DNA from: Eutreptiella sp. 'Long Island Sound 2002'
Lineage: Eukaryota; Euglenozoa; Euglenophyceae; Eutreptiales; Eutreptiaceae
DNA length: 64,000 nt
Direction: 5' to 3'
Assembly: GCA_964036045.1 (NCBI GenBank)
Contig: OZ038378.1
Coordinates: forward strand, 183,298,944-183,362,943
The position numbers were made by a program, and so were the translations under genes. Numbering within the stretch: the stretch's first letter is position 1; the number at the start of each line of letters is the position of its first letter. The notes under the pieces were generated by a model. That model did no database searches. It was not told the DNA's origin and was given only the letters and a program-made list of their open reading frames with translations. Positions 31,000 to 41,212 of the stretch are shown here, one piece after another.

Positions 31000-33900
31000 C
31001 CTGCACTGAACCCCTTACACAGCCATTCAGACCGCACTGGGCTCCTTCATACCCCCCCCCCCTCCCCCCGCTGGGGAGGGGACCGTCACTTGGCCGTCTT
31101 CTGGGTTCGGGCCGTTGTTGGTTGTTTGATCTTCCGGTGCTATTGAAGATTCGCTGCCCAAACGGATAAAGGATGCTCCAGCTACTCCTGAGGTGAAATC
31201 CTGGAAACATCAAAAAGGTCGCACTATGTGACAACACTTGCAGCCGGCATGGATTCGCAATCCGTGATGCTGGGTGCCCAAAGTGCCGTTGGACGGTGGA
31301 ACGGCGAACAATAGTTAAATAACCCTCGCCATCCGAGGGACCCCTTGGTGGGGAGGCACACAATGGTCGGTGGGGTCATGAGGAATGGTGACAAATGTTG
31401 AGCGATGAGGGTAGCCATTGAACGAAACCCACTAGGCTGAGATTTCCATTGGGTGAAATACCATCACATGCATATTTCGGACGGGAAACAATGAGGCACA
31501 TTGATTGGTTGAACTTGGCCAATCACAACATCCCATCTTGCCACCACAACATGTCGTTGATGACTTGCCCATGATATGTTGATGACTTGCCCATGATATG
31601 TGCCCATGCTGATGTTGACACCTTTTGAAAGGTTGATAGGAGTGTCCGCTGTCAACCCTTACCCTCACAATCCATCCTAGCCCTCACAATCCACCCTGGC
31701 CAAGACCTAAGGCAAAATTTGATGCTAAACAAAAGTGAAAAATGTCTAAGGCGGAGACTTTTAGCATATATTAGAACTCATCATATGAACCCGAAGATGC
31801 AAGAGGGGAAGGGAGCAAGTGTGGGGGGGCGATGGCAGCTTTGCAAGCTTTGATGGTTCAAGTTTTGACGGTTGAACAATATATACCGGGGGCAACAAAG
31901 GCAATGACCCATGCCAACCAACAACTATGAGGTCCCTTAGCGGCATTCTTTTGATCTGGGTACTCCACACGGGGAGAGAGAGTGTGTGAGAGAGGGAGAG
32001 AGAGAGAGAAAACTATTCTTATAGAGAAATCCCTTCAAATATGATGGAACCAATATTGTGGAGGCAATGCATGGTGAGGGCAAGAATAGAGGCCTGGGAT
32101 GGACGTCCCTTTTCTCCCGGATACGGAGTTGGGTAGGAGAAATTCTGCCCACAATGGGTTTTTTTGAAGGGTGAAAGTGGGTTTGTGAGGGGGGGCAGGA
32201 GGGGGGGGTTGAAAGGGGTTGCCGGGCCTATGGGTTGTTTGCAAGGGCTTGTGGGGTTACCTAGAAAACTGTGTGCAGGATTGTAGCCAATTTGTCTCAT
32301 CCCTCGCTTTGGGGTGGTTATGTAACCACCTTGATTTCTTTCCCTTCTTTGGGGTCCTGAGACGGCAAGGGTTGCATATTGGGGGCGGGGGGTGGGGGAT
32401 GGGCCTAAGAGGGAGGTTGGGGTGAACGGTGTGTGGTGGGTGGCACTATTCCCCCTATATGCCCCCACAAGAGGGAGAGGACATTCCCTTCCCCTCTGAG
32501 GCTTGTATTTGGTTTGTCGATGCAACATGTATACCAAAAGATGTGTGAGGCCACGGCCAAGCAACACCACAAGTCATACGATTCTCAAAAGGTAGATCCT
32601 CGTAACTACTAGGTAGGCTCCCCTCCAAGATGCAGCTCTTTGATCTTGCAAGGAGGGCACCTTACAAGATTGTTGAAGGCCTATGTTTGATGAATTGCTC
32701 TCTACATAGGCCTGGTACTTTTTGTAATTTGGTAGTTTTTTGTGTATGTAGCCCGCTCTCCATGCGAGAGGTTGCCTACAGTGGAGAGTGTGCCAGTGTC
32801 AAGTTTGGCCACTTTTTGGTGAAGGTGAGCTAAGCCCTGAAGAAGGTATTCCTTCTCCACCTAGTCATTGATGGCTCAAAAACAGATTCTGATCATCCTA
32901 AGGAGGGAGCAGGACGCAATGTGTGCGCACCATGCATCTTTTTTTCCCTTAGATATCTCCCCCGACCCCATTTGTTTTGCTTGATTGTTGCCCCATGAAG
33001 TGCTGTGTTGCTGCGCTGTTACCCCATTTCACACTAACTTCCTTGAGTGTTGCCGTGTACGTGTTATCCCTTGGTCTCTAGCTCAGCAACACAATGTCAT
33101 TGTTTTGGCTTCAAGCTGGTACCCTTCTATCACCGCAACAGTGCAAATGAGTGAGTTCCTGCTATTGTTCTTGGCTCCTCACATCACCCTAGTGATTGCT
33201 TTAATTGCTCAAGTCATGTAGGGGGCGCACTTAGCGCAGTGCAAGCGCAGTGCAACTATTTGGGCGTGTGGCCGTACTGGAGACCCATACTTTGTGATAC
33301 TGAGAGTAGGTTTTGATACTTCTTCCACTTTGGGGATCTGGCATTTTTGGATTTTCACCTAGTTTCACCCATTTCCACCTTTTTTCACCCTTTTTTGCTC
33401 ATTTCCACCACATCCACTCTTGCCTAGGTTGATTTCTCCCCACCATGGGACCTCCAGAAGCAGAGGTGATGCATCCCTGTTGTTTTCCCCCCATCATGGG
33501 GACCCCGAGCAGGCACAGTTGATGTCGGACCTCAGGATCATGATCAAGGCCGAGGGACAATGCAGCATCCTCTCCAAAGGCTGTATCTCGTCCAAGTACT
33601 ATAATCCAAGCCTTCCAAGCATTCCAAGGTGACTTCATGGGCTTGATCAACGCCAAGGATCCTTCGTGCTAGCCAAGACGTATCATGCCGTCACCCCGAG
33701 ACGGTCGGCAGCGGGGCTATGCTAGACGGCCATACGTAGCGCCCCCGGGTCCATCGTCCCACTCCCATTCGTGGAAGATGGACCACCTCCCACCCCCACT
33801 GAAGGAGGTCTCCCAGGGTCTATAGTGGGACCTGCTCCCGAGGCAGGGGTGATATAAGGGCGTTTGGAAGGGGTGTGCTTGAGGACTCTTCAGGGGGAAC

Positions 33901-35150
33901 CTGGTCTAAAAAGTAGCGCGCAGTGCAAGGGAGCCCCCATAGCACATATGCACATTGTGCTATCAATTTTGGTAATGTGATTGCAGCATGCATTTGAATA
34001 TCTATATGTTCTACAGCACTTATTGTTCTATGTTCCAGATTCTTTGCCGCTTTTCACATTCTGCAAAGCTTTGATCGCAGAATGTCAGTTCAAACTGTGA
34101 GAACCTGATCAGACGCCCGTTTAGTGGCTGTTTTCTTGGTGCCCATGTTGCTATCTAGGGCCTTTCTGTGAGGGTCCGTTTGGGGGGTGAAAGTTGTGTA
34201 GTTGCCCTCAAGGGTGAGCTCCATGCGCCCCTTGCCCCTAAGTGGCCTGCAATCAGTTTCGGAACACCCTGTGACCCTACTCTGGCACATGCACAATGTG
34301 CCACAAGTTGACCTGGGAGCATCCCCAAATATCCCATTTCCAAGCCATTCTTAGGTTTACAGGGACACAGCAGGGCAACAACATGCCAACAGTGGCCGTT
34401 CATGGTGTTAAAAAAAAACACTTCTTCCATCTTAGGTGGGCTTGATCACTTTTCTTGTTGGAACCTTTGGAACCAAATATTTTGTGACGCATTTTTTTTC
34501 ACCACAGTGATGCGCATAAAGCCCTATGCTGGCATTCCCACAATGCAACACTCCCAATTACTAAAAGTGTGTTGATAGGCGTGTTGTGCATGTGGCAGAG
34601 CAATGTTCTTGTGTATTGTCAGCCACCCCAAAGATGCTTGCAGGGCAGTGCAGGGCGTTCCACGCTGTCCAAAGCAGCCCATGGTGGACAATTCGAGCAA
34701 TGGGTCATTTTAGTGCATCTATATACCATTTTGGGCTCACAATGGGTCGCGGAGGGTCACAACAAGGTGCCAAACAGTGAGAACAGGTGTGGGTCCATGG
34801 TGTACGTGGGTCTGAATGCATCAGGCATCGACCGCACTGCATCTGGCTCTCCCATACTTGAATCCGTCAAAAAGCAGCAGTTTCTGCCCATTCTTGACAA
34901 GTTTACAACCCGCCACCTCTATTTGCTCATGACCGGCTACCGCTGCTCAAAATTTTCGTGATTCAATTCATTTTCTCAGGTGTTGTCTGTCAAAGTTCAG
35001 GCACTTCGTTGCCGAATGCTTTCTTGGTCTGCAGTCGGACGAGGCATTACAATCAGATCAGATACAAACAACTGCCGTGTTGCTGTGTTACATTCCATGT
35101 GTGCGCGTGTCTGATGCCTGCACGGACTTGCTGTCAGCAGACCACTTGGA
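31000..35150. other. Long intergenic stretch, no supported gene
   Basis: It contains only short frames, a small tandem duplication (TTGATGACTTGCCCATGATATG twice at 31555-31600), GA-rich tracts near 31975-32005 and poly-C near 31055. I see no retroelement domain. The stretch 33660-33900 has LTR-like composition with a TATAAG, but no matching second copy was found. Confidence 0.45.
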
Positions 35151-35153
35151 AAG

Positions 35154-36707
35154 ATGTGTGCAAATGTGAAACTATCCGAGTTGCCTGAGGATGTGTTGCT
35201 GCTCGTCACTGATTTCACGGGCACCGCAGGATGCAGTCACGTGTGTGCACGAATGTGGAATATACTGCATCATCGACATGTATGCCTCGTAATTTGCGAA
35301 GAATGGTACGTTTCAATTATGATCAAAGGCTTCTGCACGGAGGCACTGCACACTGTGACTCTGCGTCTTCACAATGTGGGAGACGTTGGTGCCCAAGCAC
35401 TAGCTGGATTGAAAGATGCGCCCGCACTGCATACTCTGGTTCTTGACCTGAGCAACAACAATATTGGACACAGTGGTGCCCAAGCTCTGGCTGGACTGAA
35501 GGATGCAGCTGCACTGTATGCCCTGACTCTGAATCTGAGTTTCAACGATGTGGGACACATAGGTGCGCAAGCACTTGCTGGATTGAAGGATTCAGCTTTG
35601 CTGCGTACTCTGGCTCTTAGTCTGGGCGCCAACAACATAGAAGACCTAGGTATCCAAGCATTGTCTGGACTGAAGGATGCGCGTGCACTGCACAGTCTAA
35701 CCCTGAATGTCCCAGCCAACAATGTGGGATACAGCGGTGCACAAGCGCTTGCCGGATTGAAAGATGCACCTGCACTGCATGTGCTGGCTCTTGATCTGAG
35801 CTTCAACGCTGTGGGCGACAGTGGTGCCCGGGCGCTTGCTGGATTGAAGGATGCACCTTCACTGCACTCTCTAAGTCTGAATCTGTGCAACAACTCTATG
35901 GGAGGTAGTGGTGCCCAGGCGCTTGCTGGACTGAAAGATGCACCTGCACTGCACTCTCTGGCGCTGATTTTGGGTGCCAGCAACGTGGATGACAGTGGTA
36001 CCCAAGCACTATCTGCGGTGAAGGATGCAGCTGCATTGCACCCTGTGGTCCTTAATGCCACCACCAACAATGTAGGGGACAGTGGGGCCCAGGCTCTTGC
36101 CGGATTGAAAGATGCAGTTGCGCTGCGCACTCTGACCCTTGATCTGAGCTTCAACAGTGTGGGAGACAGTGGGGTGCAGGCGCTTGCTGGATTGAAGGAT
36201 GCACCTGTGCTCCATATCCTGACTCTTAATCTTTGCAACAACGAAGTGCGAGTTTGTGGCGTGCAAGCGCTTGTTGCATTGAAAGATGCACCTGCACTGC
36301 ACACCCTGACTCTTGATCTGAGCAACAACCTTGTGGGACACCGTGGTGCCCAAGCTCTTGCTGGACTGAAGGATGCATCTGCACTCCGCACCGTGATTTT
36401 GAATCTGAATTTCAACAATGTGGGGCGCATCGGTGCCCAAGCGCTGGCTGGATTGAAGGATGCGCCTGTACTCCATACACTGACTCTGAATCTGTGCAAC
36501 AATTCCGTGGGAGGCAGCGGTGCCCAGGCGCTTGCTGGATTAAAGGATGGAGCTGCATTGCACTCTCTAACTCTTGATCTGCGCAACAACAACGTGGGAC
36601 ACAGTGGCGTGCAAGCGCTATCTGGATTGCGGGCTGCATCTACATTGCGCACTGTGACTTTGAAACTTGATGCAGATGAAGATGAGGATGGACGACGCTT
36701 GAAGTGA
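35154..36707 (+). CDS. F-box/leucine-rich-repeat protein, intronless
   Basis: The ATG at 35154 starts a 517-residue uninterrupted frame ending in TGA at 36705-36707. Residues ~7-50 (KLSELPEDVLLLVTDFTG ... CARMWNIL) look like an F-box, the Skp1-binding module of SCF ubiquitin ligases. From residue 82 there are 14 consecutive units of exactly 29 residues plus a final partial unit. The consensus starts ALAGLKDAPALHTLTLDLS and ends NNVGDSGAQ, the ribonuclease-inhibitor type of LRR (L-x-L-x-L-x-x-N). LRRs of F-box proteins bind substrates, and the substrate here is unknown. No signal peptide or membrane segment is present, so it is probably cytosolic or nuclear. GC content is visibly lower than in the genes at 0-2 and 23-27 kb. 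The repeats have a higher-order period of four units. Confidence 0.8.
   Translation: MCANVKLSELPEDVLLLVTDFTGTAGCSHVCARMWNILHHRHVCLVICEEWYVSIMIKGFCTEALHTVTLRLHNVGDVGAQALAGLKDAPALHTLVLDLSNNNIGHSGAQALAGLKDAAALYALTLNLSFNDVGHIGAQALAGLKDSALLRTLALSLGANNIEDLGIQALSGLKDARALHSLTLNVPANNVGYSGAQALAGLKDAPALHVLALDLSFNAVGDSGARALAGLKDAPSLHSLSLNLCNNSMGGSGAQALAGLKDAPALHSLALILGASNVDDSGTQALSAVKDAAALHPVVLNATTNNVGDSGAQALAGLKDAVALRTLTLDLSFNSVGDSGVQALAGLKDAPVLHILTLNLCNNEVRVCGVQALVALKDAPALHTLTLDLSNNLVGHRGAQALAGLKDASALRTVILNLNFNNVGRIGAQALAGLKDAPVLHTLTLNLCNNSVGGSGAQALAGLKDGAALHSLTLDLRNNNVGHSGVQALSGLRAASTLRTVTLKLDADEDEDGRRLK
35397..36614 (+). repeat. 87-bp coding tandem repeat, 14 units, within the LRR gene
   Basis: Each unit encodes 29 residues beginning AL(A/S)GLKD. 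There are no length changes across 14 units. Units 3-6 resemble units 7-10 more than their neighbours, and units 1-2 resemble units 11-12, which gives a 348-bp super-period. Confidence 0.85.
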
Positions 36708-36812
36708 CGGTCAAGACTGCAGTGGGAGGCGCTGCATAAGCGGTCTGCCAATGTTTGCGGGGCACCAGCAATTCGTTGGGTGTACCATACGGGGCTCTCA
36801 TGCAACTGAAAT

Positions 36813-37280
36813 TCATCCATTCTTCGTAAAGTCTAGAACGGACTGCTTCTCAACAGCATCTCCTCTCAAGCCACTTTGGAGGGTGTGAGCAAGACGGTAT
36901 ACCAGACTGGAGCATGGGCTCCTGCGGGGAATGGGCAGGGAGCGGTACGTGGGTGGCACAGGGTGGGCTGCTGGAAGATTTCTGCCTGTGGCAACTAGTA
37001 CTTTGTGACCTGAAGGTGGCAGGCATCCTCTTTGTCGAAGCCATGCCTTTTTGTGTGCTGCGGCTCCGCACCTGATGCACAGAGTACCAGCCATCATCCG
37101 TTTTATGGCCATGCCACGCCTCTTGTTGTGAAGTTTTGAGAGCAGCCCGTCTTCCGCATGAGCACGAGTGAACGGCGAAAGCGAGGCGGGTGGTTTACAA
37201 AGAGACTGATCAAACCCAGAGGCACAACGAACAGGACCTGTAAGTCTGTGTGGGCGCCCAACAGCGCTTTGATTCCTCAT
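36813..37280 (-). CDS. Hypothetical small protein, weak support
   Basis: An ATG-initiated frame of 155 codons lies convergent with the F-box gene, 105 bases past its stop. It is basic, with a possible short metal-binding motif (CIRCGAAAHK) and a Pro-rich stretch (AAHPVPPTYRSLPIPRRSPC). No family was recognised and no splice context supports it. It could equally be a chance frame. Confidence 0.2.
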   Translation of the reverse strand: MRNQSAVGRPHRLTGPVRCASGFDQSLCKPPASLSPFTRAHAEDGLLSKLHNKRRGMAIKRMMAGTLCIRCGAAAHKKAWLRQRGCLPPSGHKVLVATGRNLPAAHPVPPTYRSLPIPRRSPCSSLVYRLAHTLQSGLRGDAVEKQSVLDFTKNG

Positions 37281-37659
37281 GTGTGCACGCGGCGGAGCTT
37301 TGGTGCTACGTCACTGTCAGCAGGGACACCTTTTCTGGTAGAGTCTTCCGAATTGGCTGCATTTCCTTCTTCGGCCACCAGACTGGGTCACACCAGGTCT
37401 GGAGGTAAACAATGCCCTGACCCCGTTTCTCACCCCAGACATACCAGGGGGACTTGACGCAGCGTGCACTATTAGGGCAACTGGGGCCAACCTGGCGGTA
37501 GCAGAGAGAGCATACTGTAAAGTGTGAAATAGAGAAAAACCATGCGTGCCGTGATGGGGAAGTGCAATTGCGCAATTTTGCGAGTTTTGGTTTGAGTCTC
37601 TTCTTCTCTTCTTTTCTTTTTTGGGGCACTTTCTGGTTCCAGCCACTTTTTGCACTTTC

Positions 37660-37830
37660 GTGTTGCCACTGCGTGAACTGTGTTTAGAGGGCATTGGGGC
37701 AGTCAAAAAGGGGATTTGAGGTGTTGCCACTGCGTGAAATGTGTTTTGAGGGCATGGGGACAGTGGAAAGGGGGGTTTGAGGTGTTGCCACTGCGTGAAA
37801 TGTGTTTTGAGGGTATGGGGGTCTTTTTCT
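37660..37830 (+). repeat. Minisatellite, three units of about 60 bp
   Basis: The unit GGTGTTGCCACTGCGTGAAA, then TGTGTTTTGAGGGCATGGGG and ACAGTGGAAAGGGGGGTTTG, starts near 37661, 37721 and 37781 with few differences. Confidence 0.85.
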
Positions 37831-38349
37831 GCATTTGTGTGCACTCAGCGTTCCCAAGTTCTTCACATTTTGTTGCATTTTGCCTGTTGTACTGTCGAGT
37901 TGTGCCACAGCTATACACAGCCCCTGAGTGAGGCTTTGAATGCACTGCGGGGCAGTGGAAGCACAAAGGCACCATTTGTGTATGGCGCTGTAATGAATGT
38001 GCATGCTGAGTATGCCCAATGGGCCTTTGAGGATGCTATTTTGCGCCCAAGTTGAGGAACGGGTACACGGACCTCAAGTCTGCAAGGTTAGGTTTTGTCA
38101 GATGTGGCTGGAAGGGCACTTCCTATTGAGGCAGTGATCTACCGTTAACCAGAGCAGTGGACGTTTTACAAGCATGCAACCTGAACTTAACCAGTCTTCC
38201 TTATTTAGACCACAATTTGCAGAAGTAGACTCCCCTGCGGCCAAACATTGAGGAGGGTGATTTTGGGCTGACTGGCGCACATCAGGGGGGCCGCTCCGGG
38301 CCAGGACCCGACCCCAAGGGCTGGGGGGGGGTCGGGGGCTCTACGGACC

Positions 38350-38738
38350 TACCCCCCCCCCCCCCCTTGCGCATGCACGGCCTTGTCTAAGCACGGGGTG
38401 GGCGTTGAACCGCCGTTTTGAGGAAATTTTGGGACCGCTGTTTTTGTGGTCCAGGATGGAGGATTGGGTGTCCGTAGAGCGTTTGCACAGGGAAAGAGGG
38501 GCTCATTCAAGTCTGTAATGGTGCATTCTGTTCATAACAACATTGTACTACACATTGGAACCCTATGCTGCTTGTTCTGATGTGATTTTCAGCCATGGCT
38601 AACAATGTTATTCCCGGTCTGGCTGTCACATGTGTCACGCGCATGCACGGCCTTGTCTAAGCACGGGGTGGGCGTTGAACCGCCGTTTTGGCCTGACACC
38701 TGGGACCGCGGCCGTGCTTGCGCAAGGGGGGGGGGTAC
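38350..38738. mobile_element. MITE-like element with C-tract terminal inverted repeats (about 390 bp)
   Basis: The left end is TAC, a C tract, then TTGCGCATGCACGGCC. The right end is GGCCGTGCTTGCGCAAGG, a G tract, then TACAATA. Reverse-complemented, the right end matches the left across about 24 bases. A 52-bp block (GCGCATGCACGGCCTTGTCT ... CCGCCGTTTTG) occurs twice inside, at 38369-38420 and 38639-38690, so two copies may be nested or fused. No protein is encoded. Confidence 0.65.
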
Positions 38739-38814
38739 AATAGTTGTATGGATCAATGGATAATGTGGGCGCTGGAGGCGCCCGAGATTTTGTTTATTTT
38801 GTTTGTTTTGTTTG

Positions 38815-39040
38815 CCTATACTCAAAATACTCAGAATTTTGTGGAGAATTCAAAAATGGGTGAAAAACACAAAAAAAAACAGTGTGACCCCCCCCGACCC
38901 GACCTCTGGGCCAGACCTTGGTTGATGGGAGCCTGAGCTGATAGGTAATTTTTTTGAAAAACAATTTTACCCTACTTGTGTATGTTCAAAATGATCAGCT
39001 CATCATGGGCATCATTTTGAGGTATGTATGTTGGGGTCCC
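38815..39040 (+). repeat. Dispersed repeat, second copy of the 7.1 kb block
   Basis: Blocks CTATACTCAAAATACTCAGA, TTCAAAAATGGGTGAAAAAC, ATGGGAGCCTGAGCT and GTGTATGTTCAAAATGATCA occur in the same order as at 7090-7330, again ending at a C tract. This copy begins only ~75 bases after the MITE-like element. Confidence 0.75.
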
Positions 39041-40019
39041 CCCCCCCCCCCCCAGCGACTACCCTTGCAGCTCCGCCAACGCCGCACTAACGCCGACGCC
39101 AACAATGGCGGAACGCGCTCACCCATGCAACAACAATAGAGGGCAGCCCAGGACAGCAAAGGACAGCCCAGAAAAGACGCCCGGGGCACCGCGGACACTG
39201 GGTGATGAGCCAACAGACTCTTTATAGGGGAGAGGGGGGAGGCCGTGGGCTCCCCCCGTTCCCCAACTGCGGGGACGCGTACAAAGGGGAACTAGCCCCG
39301 GTCCCGAACCCTTAGACTGACGGCGGGCCCTACGTGCATGGTCTACCACCGCCGCCCCAGCTAAGGCCATCATGCTAGCAAACAGCATGCAACTACGGCC
39401 AGGACAGACTGGGATATGTGGGCCAGCAGAAGCAAGTGGCCAAAACCACCCACACCAAGCACACCGACACCAACAAGGAGCCCCCTTGAGCCACGACCTC
39501 CCTCCTCAAGGGGAAGGAGGGGGCAGGGTGCGACGAACCCACTCCCACTCCCCCTCCCCCGCCCCCTCCTCTACCCCCTCCCTGCAGCAACACGCACCCC
39601 CGCCACCCAATGCCCCCCAGGGCAGAAAGAATGGAGAGGGCGGGGAAGAAACTGGGCAGGGGGAAAGGGACGAACCAAGGAGGGTAACAGAACAGGACAG
39701 ACCCCGCTCGCTGAAAACGGTGCACAGCGCAGAAGGAGAAGAAGGAAAGGAAAAACAGGAAAGAATCATTGTGGTTGTTAGAAGCCCCTGTCAGGAGAAT
39801 TATCCTGCAGATGCACACCCCAGCGCACAAGTCAGTGCTGGAGTCGGCAAACCCTGCATGGACTCGGAGTGTGCATCTGGATGCACCTGGTCAACGGCAC
39901 GGGCAACAGCCCGTCTCTAGGACAGCCGACCCTGGCGTAGTCAAACAGGACAAGTCATCCAGGGGCTTCGTTGACACAACCAAAACATGTTCGGGCCCAC
40001 AGAGGGTCAGAATGAGCAG

Positions 40020-40085
40020 TGGCAAGAGGCCAATAGGCGCCGCCAAAGGCAAACAATCAGATACCGAGGCCTTGTGCCAACTCCC
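40020..40085 (+). repeat. Fragment of the 22 kb dispersed repeat
   Basis: GCAAGAGGCCAATAGGCGCC and GAGGCCTTGTGCCAA, ending in a C tract, match 22745-22830. Confidence 0.7.
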
Positions 40086-41212
40086 CCCCCCCCCCCCCCG
40101 GGGACCCCGGTGGCTGACCGCCTGACACGCCTACCCCTGGGGTTTGGGTAAACGAAGGCCCCCCTCCCTTTCTGGGGGGGGGTCTACATCCCCTGAAACG
40201 ATTGAACACCCCTCGGGGTCGGGTCCTGGCTGGGAGCCGCGACCGTGGCGCACAAACTGCCAGGTACATACGGTGCAGATGACAACAGCCGCTGCTTGAC
40301 AAACATTGCAAGGTTCAATGATGATGTGAAGGGTAGGTTCAATGTAGTGTCATGCCAATAGCAAGACCACCATCCTAGGCGGAGAACCTGACACAGTGCG
40401 CGCACAGCGTGGAGATTTAGCTGTCTCGCCTGACCGAGCATCTGTAGATTAAATTGTGGCTAGGCCGGAAGAGCTATAATTTCCCTCCACTGTTTGGACA
40501 ACGGTAGGAAAAATCAACAAGGGCTGTGAAATGGCATAGAGGTGCAAGTGAATTTGGTATGAAGAGTTCATGGTATTGTAGTGTGATGATGATGAATTGG
40601 TATTTTGGGTCATGCAGGGGTAATGGAAACAACCCACAGGGAGAGTGAAGCGTCGCGCAAGTATAAAAAAGATATGAAAAAAATATTCTTTTTTTTGTAT
40701 GAGCGTGAATGTCTATTTTGGGGGGGGGGGGGGGGGGGGCTGTCAGCGTGAGTCTAATTAAAGCAAAAAAAAACCCACCCAATTTCATTTCCACCCGTTT
40801 TGTTGCGGTCGCTGAGACGGCAGGGGTGATGAAGCCACTATGCCCACCTTTGTAACAGCCCCAATGCTGCTGAAGAGATGGGATGGTGTGTGGGGTGGGT
40901 GGGGGGGCTGAACCAGAGGTTCTTCAAACCGCAGCTAAGGAGTGCTGCTCTTTGGAACCCCAATCCCTGACATCCTTCCCGATCGCAGAGGTGTGAAGAG
41001 TTTGCAAAAAGGAGGATTGCCATATCATACGCACTTCCAAAAAGCAAAAGAGGCACAGCCTCCATGCAGGCTCCAGCTCCTGCCTTTCAAGCACAACACT
41101 TTGTCATGTCAACCTCACCAATTTGCCAGATCCGAATTTGGAGCAACTTTGAATGTTGTCGAGGAGCCGCCATCTGATGGTTTCATAGCGGTGTGCGGAT
41201 GCCATATGGAGT

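Noticed and set aside
35369-36820. 483-codon open frame antisense to the LRR gene
   Set aside because: It is open because the 87-bp repeat unit lacks stops in that frame. The peptide is a mirror of the repeat with no domain, while the sense strand has an F-box and LRR consensus.
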